A stretch of 64,000 nt of DNA from Rhodoferax aquaticus (GTDB lineage: Bacteria; Pseudomonadota; Gammaproteobacteria; Burkholderiales; Burkholderiaceae_C): contig NZ_CP036282.1 in the NCBI RefSeq assembly GCF_006974105.1, positions 1,426,001-1,490,000 on the forward strand, written 5' to 3'. The position numbers were made by a program, and so were the translations under genes. The notes under the pieces were generated by a model. It saw only the letters and a program-made list of their open reading frames with translations. It searched no databases and had not been told where the DNA came from. Numbering within the stretch: position 1 is the stretch's first letter; each line of letters opens with the position of its first letter. Positions 57,599 through 64,000 of the stretch are shown one piece after another.

Positions 57599-58888
57599 TT
57601 AGCGCATCCACGCCACAGGAAGGGTGACGATCTGCGGAAAGATGACCAACAGCGTGAGGATCAGGCAGTAGGTAATGAGGTAGGGGTTCACACCTTTGAT
57701 GACCTCATCGAGGCGCATGCGGCCCACGCCAGCTACCACGTTGAGCACCGTGCCCACGGGCGGTGTAATCAAGCCAATCGCGCCGTTGAGCACAAACATC
57801 AGGCCAAAGTACACCGGGTCAATGCCCGCCTTCACAGCGATGGGCAGCATCACAGGCGCAAAAATCAAGATCGTGGGTGTGAGGTCCAGTGCGGTGCCAA
57901 TCAGCACCAAGGCCACCATCATGACCGCCATGAGTAGCTTGGGATGCTCTATCAAACTGCCTAGCCAGCCTGAGATGGTACCGGGCAGGTCAGCCAAGGT
58001 AATCATGTAGCTGGCCACTTGGGCACCGGCACACAAGAACATCACCACGGCCGTGGTTTTGGCCGCACGCACCAACACGCCATGCAAGTCAGTGAGTTGC
58101 ATTTCGCGGTGCACAAAGAAGGCAATGACCAAGGCGTAAAAGGCGGCCACCACAGCGGCCTCAGTGGGCGTGAACACGCCGGTTTTCATACCGCCAATGA
58201 TGATGATCGGCATCAGCAGCGCCCAAAACGCTTTGCCGGTTTCCCGCAGCTTGGTGCTCAGGGGCAGGGGAATGCCAGCAGGCAGATCCATCTTGCGCAG
58301 CTGCAGCTTCCACGCCACGATGAGGCCTGCACCCATCATCAAGCCGGGCACGATGCCTGACAAAAACAGGGCCGAGATGGATGTATTGGTGGTCACGCCA
58401 TAAATCACAAACGGCATGCTGGGCGGAATGATGGGGGCGATGATGCCGCCCGAGGCAATCAGGCCTGCCGAGGTACCCATGGGGTAACCATGGGCCCGCA
58501 TCATGGGCAGCAAAATGGTGGCAAGAGCCGCTGTGTCTGCCAGTGCCGAGCCGCTCATGCTGGCCATCAAAATGGCGGCACCAATGGTCACAAAGCCCAA
58601 GCCGCCGCGTATATGGCCCACCCATGCTTGGGCCATGACGATGATGCGCCGGCTGATGCCCCCTGAGTTCATCAGCTCGCCCGCCAAAATAAAGAAGGGC
58701 ACCGCCAGCAGCGGAAAGCTGTCTACGCCCGCTACCAAATTTTGGGCCAGCAACTGGGTGTCCCAAAAATCCAGGACCCAAGCCATCGAGGCACCCGTGA
58801 GCACCAAGGCAAAAGCCATGGGCATGCCCACCCCCATGAAGAGCAACATGCCCACCACAAACACCACCGCAGTTAAACCTTGGTTCAT
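57599..58888 (-). CDS. TRAP transporter large permease (DctM family)
   Basis: The 429-aa membrane subunit that moves the substrate with sodium or proton. About twelve hydrophobic segments; recognised stretches are AMPMAFALVLTG-type opening, SGSALADTAALATILLPMM and GLITPPVGTVLNVVAGVG. ATG 58888 is chosen, since the open frame upstream overlaps the small permease gene. 53 bases separate it from the receptor gene. Confidence 0.93.
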   Translation of the reverse strand: MNQGLTAVVFVVGMLLFMGVGMPMAFALVLTGASMAWVLDFWDTQLLAQNLVAGVDSFPLLAVPFFILAGELMNSGGISRRIIVMAQAWVGHIRGGLGFVTIGAAILMASMSGSALADTAALATILLPMMRAHGYPMGTSAGLIASGGIIAPIIPPSMPFVIYGVTTNTSISALFLSGIVPGLMMGAGLIVAWKLQLRKMDLPAGIPLPLSTKLRETGKAFWALLMPIIIIGGMKTGVFTPTEAAVVAAFYALVIAFFVHREMQLTDLHGVLVRAAKTTAVVMFLCAGAQVASYMITLADLPGTISGWLGSLIEHPKLLMAVMMVALVLIGTALDLTPTILIFAPVMLPIAVKAGIDPVYFGLMFVLNGAIGLITPPVGTVLNVVAGVGRMRLDEVIKGVNPYLITYCLILTLLVIFPQIVTLPVAWMR

Positions 58889-58925
58889 TGCAAATTTCCT
58901 TTGATTCTGTTGAGGCCTGTGGTGC

Positions 58926-59420
58926 TTACTCGACCTCGGCACCGTGGCCGAAGTCGATGGCCTTGCCTTGGATGAATTGCACAAGGGCCATGGCGCCAAT
59001 GGCAGCGCTGCTCAAGAGCGCAGGCAGCGGAAGCAGGGCTTGCGGGTAGCCCAGCACCACGCTGACACTGTCTAGGCCCACCACCACCTGCTGCCAAGCG
59101 CCCCAACCCACCAAGGCGCAGCTGAGCACGACCAGCGCATGGATCAGGCGTGTGGCCCCTTTGAGGGCAACTTCGCGCCCGGGCTTGAGCAGGGGCTGCA
59201 GCAAGCTGGTAAAGGCCATGTGTTCGCCCATGGGGTAGGCGCCTGTGGCACCTATGAACACCATCCAGACAAATAGCAGCCGTGAGAGTTCTTCGCTGGC
59301 GGCCACGCCGCTGCCAAAGCCGTAGCGCAGCACCACATTGGTAAACACGGCGATGGCCATGACCGCCAGGCAGGCGGCCATGAGGTGGTTGGTCCATCGT
59401 TGAAGGGAGGAGTTTTTCAT
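58926..59420 (-). CDS. TRAP transporter small permease (DctQ family)
   Basis: Four-helix membrane protein of 164 aa. Opening KNSSLQRWTNHLMAACLAVM, the conserved EELSRLLFVWMVFIGATGA and the C-terminal helix are typical of DctQ. The start ATG 59420 overlaps the gluconokinase stop by four bases (ATGA), which ties kinase and transporter together translationally. Confidence 0.9.
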   Translation of the reverse strand: MKNSSLQRWTNHLMAACLAVMAIAVFTNVVLRYGFGSGVAASEELSRLLFVWMVFIGATGAYPMGEHMAFTSLLQPLLKPGREVALKGATRLIHALVVLSCALVGWGAWQQVVVGLDSVSVVLGYPQALLPLPALLSSAAIGAMALVQFIQGKAIDFGHGAEVE

Positions 59421-59953
59421 AAGGGCGTTGAGCGTGGGGATGGAATAGTGCGCGGTAGTACACCGGCTTGCAACCATTGGGCTGCCTGAGCGCTGAGCGT
59501 AGCCAAAGGCAGAGTGGCGTCCAAGTGCAGTACCAGAGGCTCTTGCACGGGGGACTCTAAGGTAGCGAATTGGCTGTTTACCAAGCTGGGTGGGAACAGG
59601 TGAGCGCCGGCGCGTGCGGTTACACGTGCATGCGCGGTGGCAGGAGGAATGTCCAAAAACACAAAGCGCAAACCGGGAGCCGCGCTGCGCAGGCCATCGC
59701 GGTAGGATTTTTTGAGCGCAGAGCATGTCAACACCGCACCGGTGGGGTGGCGTTGTAGTTCCTGACCCAAGGCGTGCAGCCACTCGCTGCGGTCGACATC
59801 GGTCAGCGCAATGCCTTGGCGCATTTTTTCGGTGTTGCTGGGAGGGTGAAACTCATCGCCCTCGACCAAAGGCAAGCCCAAGAGCTGCGCCACGGCAGCG
59901 CCTGCACTGGATTTACCGCAACCGGCCACGCCCATCATCACGACTGAGTTCAT
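59417..59953 (-). CDS. gntK: Gluconokinase (shikimate-kinase-like)
   Basis: Phosphorylates D-gluconate to 6-phosphogluconate for the Entner-Doudoroff or pentose phosphate pathway. 178 aa: P-loop MGVAGCGKSSAGAAVA, then EGDEFHPPSNTEKMRQGIAL (recognisable GntK signature), LTCSALKKSYRD and arginines of the lid in RAGAHLFPPSLV. It opens the TRAP operon. No clear ribosome-binding site precedes ATG 59953; instead a GATAGCGCTATC palindrome lies six bases upstream. Confidence 0.92.
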   Translation of the reverse strand: MNSVVMMGVAGCGKSSAGAAVAQLLGLPLVEGDEFHPPSNTEKMRQGIALTDVDRSEWLHALGQELQRHPTGAVLTCSALKKSYRDGLRSAAPGLRFVFLDIPPATAHARVTARAGAHLFPPSLVNSQFATLESPVQEPLVLHLDATLPLATLSAQAAQWLQAGVLPRTIPSPRSTPL

Positions 59954-59959
59954 AGTTTG

Positions 59960-59971
59960 GATAGCGCTATC
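59960..59971. promoter_or_regulatory. Palindromic operator copy 1 of the gluconokinase-TRAP operon
   Basis: GATAGCGCTATC, a perfect palindrome, sits six bases upstream of the gntK start. Together with the identical copy 100 bases away it is of the kind used by LacI/GntR-type regulators of gluconate genes. The regulator gene itself is not in the window. Confidence 0.6.
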
Positions 59972-60059
59972 TTTCGATATTCAAAAAAAGGAAAACCGAT
60001 GTGGCCTTCCCGTGAAACCTATGGGTGGGTTGCGATGGCAGTGCCCACAACAAAGATTG

Positions 60060-60071
60060 GATAGCGCTATC
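60060..60071. promoter_or_regulatory. Palindromic operator copy 2 of the gluconokinase-TRAP operon
   Basis: Second exact copy of GATAGCGCTATC, exactly 100 bases from the first and sharing the flanks TTG on the left and TT on the right. The pair would permit looping or cooperative binding. Confidence 0.6.
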
Positions 60072-60260
60072 TTATATCCCTTGGTTGGTTACGCCAATAC
60101 GGGATTACCCGGGGATGGCTGCTGGAGGCCACGCAGTCATTGCCGATCTAAGTCAGTCAGCGTACTGCCAAAACCATATATTTGGATACTTGCTATAGTT
60201 AAATAAATGCATAATAGGTAAAATAAGAGTGCAAATTCACTTAAATAGAAATAGGCTTCC

Positions 60261-60995
60261 ATGCGCACCACCAAAGCCCAGCAAGCGAGCAACCACCGAT
60301 TGCTATTGAAAACCGCGGTCGACCTCATGACCCAGCACGGGTTTGAAGGCGTCACCATGAAGCAAATCGCCCGCGCGGCGGGGGTGGGCGATGCGACCAT
60401 TTACAAGTACTTCCCCACCAAAGAAAGCCTCTTGACGGCCTACTTTGAGCAGGCCATTACGGACGCGCTGGTGCAGATGCGCAAGACGCCGGATCAAGCC
60501 GCGTTCACGTTGCAAGAGCGCATGCAGTTGTTGGTGGACAGTGTGTTGGAAACCTTGCTGGCCGACCGCGAGTTTGTGGCCTTGTCGCGCGGCATGGTGG
60601 AGCGCGCGCCCTTGCTGCTCTTAGGTGAGCAACTGCCGGGTAAGGCCGCGCTCAAAGAAGCGTTTTTGCAAATTTTGGATGCGGCCGAGGCTTCTGGCGA
60701 AATCGTGCCCTGTGGCTTCAAGCCCAGCTTGGCCGGGTTGCTGGCCGACTACGTGTACGCGGTGATTGCCTATTGGCTGCGCGACACGTCGGAGCAATTT
60801 GCCAACACCACGCAAATGGTGGACCTGAGCTTGGGTGTGCTGGTGCTGGCTTTGCGCAGCGGCTTGGTCGACAAGTTGCTGGAGCTAGGGGGCTTTATGC
60901 TGCGCAGCCAAATGGTGCGGCTCATGCATGACGGTGGTGGTCTGTTAGATGTGCTGAAGACCGTGCGCTCTGGTCTGAACGGGGCGCGGTCATGA
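60261..60995 (+). CDS. TetR-family transcriptional regulator
   Basis: A 244-aa regulator with N-terminal helix-turn-helix: RLLLKTAVDLMTQHGFEG, then MKQIARAAGVGDATIYKYFP and TKESLLTAYFEQ. The C-terminal domain is long. It starts the run TetR / DUF2867 / ABC1 kinase and overlaps the next start by four bases (ATGA). It likely controls this run; a role in the adjacent gluconate genes is less likely as those use a different operator. Confidence 0.9.
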   Translation: MRTTKAQQASNHRLLLKTAVDLMTQHGFEGVTMKQIARAAGVGDATIYKYFPTKESLLTAYFEQAITDALVQMRKTPDQAAFTLQERMQLLVDSVLETLLADREFVALSRGMVERAPLLLLGEQLPGKAALKEAFLQILDAAEASGEIVPCGFKPSLAGLLADYVYAVIAYWLRDTSEQFANTTQMVDLSLGVLVLALRSGLVDKLLELGGFMLRSQMVRLMHDGGGLLDVLKTVRSGLNGARS

Positions 60996-61504
60996 AACCC
61001 ATCAAAACCTCTTTGCCAGCGGGCACCTACATTCATGCTACCTTGCCTGGAGCTCACTTTGCCGACTGCTACCAAATGGATGATCTGTGGCCAGACAAAG
61101 ATGCGTTCCAGACCTACTTGCACTTAACGGGCCGCACCCCAGGGTGGATGAACGCGCTTATGGCCATGCGCAACCAGGCGGTGCGTTTGGTGGGGCTCAA
61201 GCACTTGGGTGCCATGGCCGCCACGGATGCGACGCGGCCTGCCAGCAGCTACCAGTTGGGACAACGTGTGGGCATTTTTAGCCTGCAGCATCTGGAGCCG
61301 AATGAGGCCGTGATGTGCGACGACGACAAGCACCTGCGGGTGGAGCTCTCGCTGGTGAAGCACGTGGTGGATAGAGCGCCCAAGGTCTCGCTGAGCACGG
61401 TGGTGCACCTACACAATGGCTTGGGTCGCGCCTACATGGCGGTGGTGGGGCCTGTGCACAGCCTGATCGTGCCGCTGATGTTGAGGCAGGTGGCCCATGC
61501 CTAA
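60992..61504 (+). CDS. DUF2867-like protein
   Basis: A 170-aa soluble protein. TYIHATLPGAHFADCYQMDD opens it; LVGLKHLGAMAATDATRP and VHLHNGLGRAYMAVVGPVH are conserved-looking segments; the C-terminus resembles the END of DUF2867 proteins. No catalytic motif can be named. It overlaps the regulator gene by four bases and the ABC1-kinase gene by eight, so the three are one translational unit. Confidence 0.7.
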   Translation: MKPIKTSLPAGTYIHATLPGAHFADCYQMDDLWPDKDAFQTYLHLTGRTPGWMNALMAMRNQAVRLVGLKHLGAMAATDATRPASSYQLGQRVGIFSLQHLEPNEAVMCDDDKHLRVELSLVKHVVDRAPKVSLSTVVHLHNGLGRAYMAVVGPVHSLIVPLMLRQVAHA

Positions 61505-62888
61505 CACGGGCGGCAAAGGCGACGCCAAGGCACAAGCCACTGGGGTGAAGCCTGGCCAGAACGCCCCGCGTACAGGGCGCCTCGCCCGCACGGCCATTGC
61601 GGGTGCGGCTGCAGCGCGCATGGGCGTGGCGCAACTCGGGCACAAAGCCAAAGGGCTGCTGCGCGATGCAGCTGCCGAAAAGCAAGCCCAGGCCGAACAT
61701 GACGCGCAACTGGGGCGCATCGTGTTTGCAGCGCTCAACCAGCTCAAGGGCACAGCGCTCAAAGCCTCGCAACTCTTGAGCATGGAGCTGGGTCTGTTGC
61801 CCCCCGCTTTGCGCCAAGAGCTGGCGCGGGCGCACTACCAGGTCACGCCGCTCAACCGTGCGCTGGTCATCAAGGTGCTGCGCCAAGAATTAGGCGCATC
61901 ACCCGAGGCCTTGTTTGGGCACTTTGAGCCGCAAGCTTTTGCTGCGGCCAGCCTGGGGCAGGTGCATGCAGCCAGGCTCGCCGGTGGACAGCCGGTAGCC
62001 GTCAAGCTGCAGTACCCGGGCATGGCGCACACCGTGGCCAGCGACATGCAGCTGCTACGCGGCCTGCTGCTGCCGCTGGCAGCCAGCTCCAGCAAGTTAC
62101 CCAATTCCGGCATCGTGACGCAGGTGTTGGATGACATTGAACGTAAATTGGCCGATGAGTTGGACTACACCCACGAGGCACAAGCGTTGCAATGGTTTGC
62201 CGAGCATTTGTGCCTAGACGGTGTGGTGATTCCACTGCCCGTGCCTGCACTTTGCACCCGCCGTGTGCTGACCATGCAACGGCTGCAAGGTTTTCACTTG
62301 CAAGAGTGGTTGCAAACCCAGCCCAGCCAGGCGCTGCGCGACCACTACGGGCAGTTGCTGTTTGACTGCTTTATGCGCAGCACATTTGCGCTGCACCACT
62401 TGCACGCCGACCCACACCCCGGCAACTACCTGTTCATGGAAGACGGCCGCTTGGGCTTGCTGGACTTTGGCTGCACCCGCGTGCTTGATGCCTCGTTCTG
62501 CACTGCGGTGCAAACCGTGTGGTCTGCACTGCTGCGCAGCCCCGTTGATATGGCGAGCGTTCAGCGCGCTTATGTCGCCATGGGATTGATTCGTGCGGAT
62601 GTGTCTGCCCACACTTTTGCCAACCAGCTTATGCCCGCGCTGGCCAGCCTGCAAGACTGGCAGTGCTTGCCTTTCACCCAAGCGGTGTACGACTTTGCCC
62701 AGCATCCCGCCTATCCTGAGCAAAGCGCAGAAGACCAGCGAATAGCCTTGCAGTTTTTGCAAACCGTAGCCCCCGACATGCCGTATTTCGACCGCGCCTA
62801 CCTAGGTCTGGTGCAGATGCTCAAAGCCATAGGTGCACGCGTGCGCACCAGCAACCTGTGGATCGGTGGTGACCAACTTCATGAGTAA
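61497..62888 (+). CDS. ABC1/AarF-family atypical kinase
   Basis: UbiB-like protein-kinase-like ATPase of 463 aa, related to factors for ubiquinone synthesis and lipid handling. Seen: AAASLGQVHAARLAGGQPVA (the Ala-rich loop and VAVKLQYP lysine), HHLHADPHPGNYLF and LLDFGC, which correspond to catalytic and metal-binding loops. The family's KxGQ motif reads LKASQLLSMELGLLPP, with serine for glycine. No C-terminal membrane helices as in UbiB were noticed. Function probably lipid-linked but unknown. Confidence 0.87.
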   Translation: MPNTGGKGDAKAQATGVKPGQNAPRTGRLARTAIAGAAAARMGVAQLGHKAKGLLRDAAAEKQAQAEHDAQLGRIVFAALNQLKGTALKASQLLSMELGLLPPALRQELARAHYQVTPLNRALVIKVLRQELGASPEALFGHFEPQAFAAASLGQVHAARLAGGQPVAVKLQYPGMAHTVASDMQLLRGLLLPLAASSSKLPNSGIVTQVLDDIERKLADELDYTHEAQALQWFAEHLCLDGVVIPLPVPALCTRRVLTMQRLQGFHLQEWLQTQPSQALRDHYGQLLFDCFMRSTFALHHLHADPHPGNYLFMEDGRLGLLDFGCTRVLDASFCTAVQTVWSALLRSPVDMASVQRAYVAMGLIRADVSAHTFANQLMPALASLQDWQCLPFTQAVYDFAQHPAYPEQSAEDQRIALQFLQTVAPDMPYFDRAYLGLVQMLKAIGARVRTSNLWIGGDQLHE

Positions 62889-62924
62889 AAACATGCGGTA
62901 GCGCACATGGGATAAGCGCAACTA

Positions 62925-62977
62925 GCTATGAAATGTGTAGTGTATTGCGCAGCTTGCTTGCGCTTCACCGGCTAAGC
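62925..62977 (+). repeat. Dispersed repeat copy between ABC1-kinase gene and membrane-protein gene
   Basis: GCTATGAAATGTGTAGTGTA followed by TTGCGCAGCTTGCTTGCGC and TTCACCGGCTAAGC is a diverged member of the repeat family, matching mainly in the first half. It fills part of a 132-base gap. Confidence 0.45.
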
Positions 62978-63020
62978 ATCTGCAGTCAGTCCCCCTCATT
63001 TTTTACAACGGAGAACATCC

Positions 63021-63425
63021 ATGGAAGCTTTTCTTCTTATTGCGGGCTGCGGCATCTTTCTGGCTCTTGGCGTCGGGCACGCGTGTCTGCTGCTTTGCAC
63101 CACGCGCTTTGAGCCGGTGGACCCCGACTTGCTGCAAGACTTGAAGACCAAGGGCGCCCAGATCGCGCCCAGAGGCACGATGTGGCGTGGGCTACAGGGC
63201 TTTCACCTGAGCCACAGCCTGTGCTTTGCGTTCTTTGGCGGGCTATATATCGCACTGGCGCTGGAGAGTTTTGCGCTTTTGCATGCGTCCATGGTGTTGA
63301 ACGTCTGCTTGCTAGCAGTGCCTGTGACCTTGACGGGATTGGCCCATCGCTACTGGTTCAACGTGCCACGCAACGCCTGCGCCCTAGGGCTCGTGTTGAT
63401 CGCGGCAAGCATGGCTGTGCGTTAA
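63021..63425 (+). CDS. Small four-helix membrane protein
   Basis: A 134-aa protein with about four hydrophobic segments: FLLIAGCGIFLALGVGHACL, then LSHSLCFAFFGGLYIALALE, LLHASMVLNVCLLAVPVTL and CALGLVLIAASMAV. Between helices 1 and 2 lies a short soluble part. ATG 63021 has GGAGAAC upstream. It is followed 26 bases later by another small membrane protein. Function unknown. Confidence 0.75.
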   Translation: MEAFLLIAGCGIFLALGVGHACLLLCTTRFEPVDPDLLQDLKTKGAQIAPRGTMWRGLQGFHLSHSLCFAFFGGLYIALALESFALLHASMVLNVCLLAVPVTLTGLAHRYWFNVPRNACALGLVLIAASMAVR

Positions 63426-63451
63426 CTTTTTTCTACATCGAAGGAGTTTTT

Positions 63452-63826
63452 ATGTCTGAATTACATAAGCCAGCGCGCGTTTGGATTGGCTATTGGTTGC
63501 TAGGTGTTGCCGCCGTGCACACGGTGGTGGGAGCGCTGATGTTTCATGCCGACCTGTTGGCCTTAGTGCGCGACGGTGTTTGGGACTCGGTAGGCGAAGA
63601 CCCGCGTCGCGCAGGCGTGGTGTTTTTCCTCTTGGTAGGTTTTTGGTTCGTTCTGCAGGGTCTGGCCATCACCGCCTTGGAGCGCACCGGTGATTTGCCC
63701 GCTTTGCGCCAGCAAGGCTATGGCTTGCTGGTGCTGAGCCTGGTGTCAGTGGTGCTGATGCCAAGCTCCGGCTTTTGGCTGTTTGCACCGGCCATCTGGG
63801 CCTTGCTGCGGTCAAGGCGCGACTAG
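63452..63826 (+). CDS. DUF6463-like small membrane protein
   Basis: A 124-aa protein with four hydrophobic segments, opening IGYWLLGVAAVHTVVGALMF and ending LMPSSGFWLFAPAIWALL. The motif order resembles DUF6463 family proteins (from memory). AAGGAG lies eight bases before ATG 63452. Probably co-transcribed with the preceding membrane protein. No function known. Confidence 0.68.
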   Translation: MSELHKPARVWIGYWLLGVAAVHTVVGALMFHADLLALVRDGVWDSVGEDPRRAGVVFFLLVGFWFVLQGLAITALERTGDLPALRQQGYGLLVLSLVSVVLMPSSGFWLFAPAIWALLRSRRD

Positions 63827-63860
63827 CTCGTGGCCGGTGCAGCTTTGACCCCTGACCGGT

Positions 63861-64000
63861 TCAATAGCCCTTGCGCAGGGTGATATCCAGGCGGTCTCTT
63901 GCGGCCTCCAGGTGCTCTTTCCAGTTACGCCGTTCGTCGGGTGGGTTGCCTTGCAGCACTTGGAACACGTGCAGCGCGTCCCCGTCAGACCAATACTCGT
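63861..64000 (-). CDS. C-terminal end of an unidentified gene
   Basis: On the minus strand a frame is open from the window edge to a TGA at 63861-63863, with 45 complete residues: DGDALHVFQVLQGNPPDERR and then WKEHLEAARDRLDITLRKGY. The codon use is like coding sequence. The product is not recognised; the start lies outside the window. Confidence 0.5.
   Translation of the reverse strand, partial: EYWSDGDALHVFQVLQGNPPDERRNWKEHLEAARDRLDITLRKGY

Larger units (their letters stand above)
59954..60260. other. 307-base divergent regulatory region between gntK and a TetR gene
   Basis: The region contains two copies of the perfect 12-base palindrome GATAGCGCTATC, at 59960-59971 and 60060-60071, and an AT-rich part at 60175-60250 that probably holds the TetR-gene promoter (possible TTGCTA/TAATAG pair). 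No open frame of interest was seen. Confidence 0.6.

Overview
The window is moderately GC-rich bacterial chromosome, densely packed with protein genes. Gene content points to a Gram-negative betaproteobacterium of the Comamonadaceae (Rhodoferax/Polaromonas type): LPS inner-core genes, bamC, Bug-family binding protein, gene neighbourhoods such as pyrG-kdsA-eno-ftsB, tsaE/queG and pcm-rhodanese-tolC-waaA, and a dispersed short repeat that I associate with that family from memory. No rRNA, tRNA, CRISPR array, insertion sequence or prophage was seen. The genus is an inference.

Layout. 1-3405 (+): end of a phosphomannomutase, then heptosyltransferase I (waaC) and Kdo transferase (waaA), i.e. LPS core synthesis. 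3394-10893 (-): one long run TetR regulator, RND adaptor, RND pump, PCMT-like methyltransferase, rhodanese, TolC-like channel, with a clear promoter and operator ahead of the regulator. 10983-14248: a cysteine desulfurase/degenerate middle domain/rhodanese fusion, divergent from a DecR-like Lrp regulator and msrA. 14303-25911: a STAS-like protein, amiC, tsaE, queG, an M14 peptidase, an AEC carrier, a Bug protein, xerD, an EAL/HDOD protein and a DUF455 ferritin-like protein. 25950-34167: gamma carbonic anhydrase, hslO, then pyrG-kdsA-eno-ftsB on the minus strand and coaBC-dut on the plus strand. 34181-41684: SlyD-like isomerase, ribosomal oxygenase, a tiny lipoprotein, and a minus-strand run MFS / 41-aa membrane peptide / SDR / methyltransferase / dapA / bamC. 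41855-47255 (+): parE, a lytic transglycosylase, parC.

The accessory highlight lies at 47415-52778, between parC and an AsmA-like gene: a cytosine-5 DNA methyltransferase, a McrB-like AAA+ protein and a DUF2357/PD-(D/E)XK nuclease, together a LlaJI/McrBC-like restriction-modification system. The methyltransferase has a run of twelve G in its SAM-binding motif I. Loss or gain of one G gives a stop within six codons, so the system looks phase variable. The AAA+ gene starts inside the end of the methyltransferase gene, which would link the two activities. Base composition changes inside the AAA+ gene, as if the methyltransferase and the target-reading N-terminus had been swapped in as a module.

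52823-64000: AsmA-like protein, a stand-alone molybdopterin oxidoreductase, an ACT protein, a gluconokinase-led TRAP transporter operon with two identical 12-bp palindromes upstream, a TetR / DUF2867 / ABC1-kinase operon, two small membrane proteins and the end of an unidentified gene. At least five copies of a degenerate repeat of about 50-60 bp are scattered through the window, two of them inside reading frames (waaA and the signal peptide of the transglycosylase).
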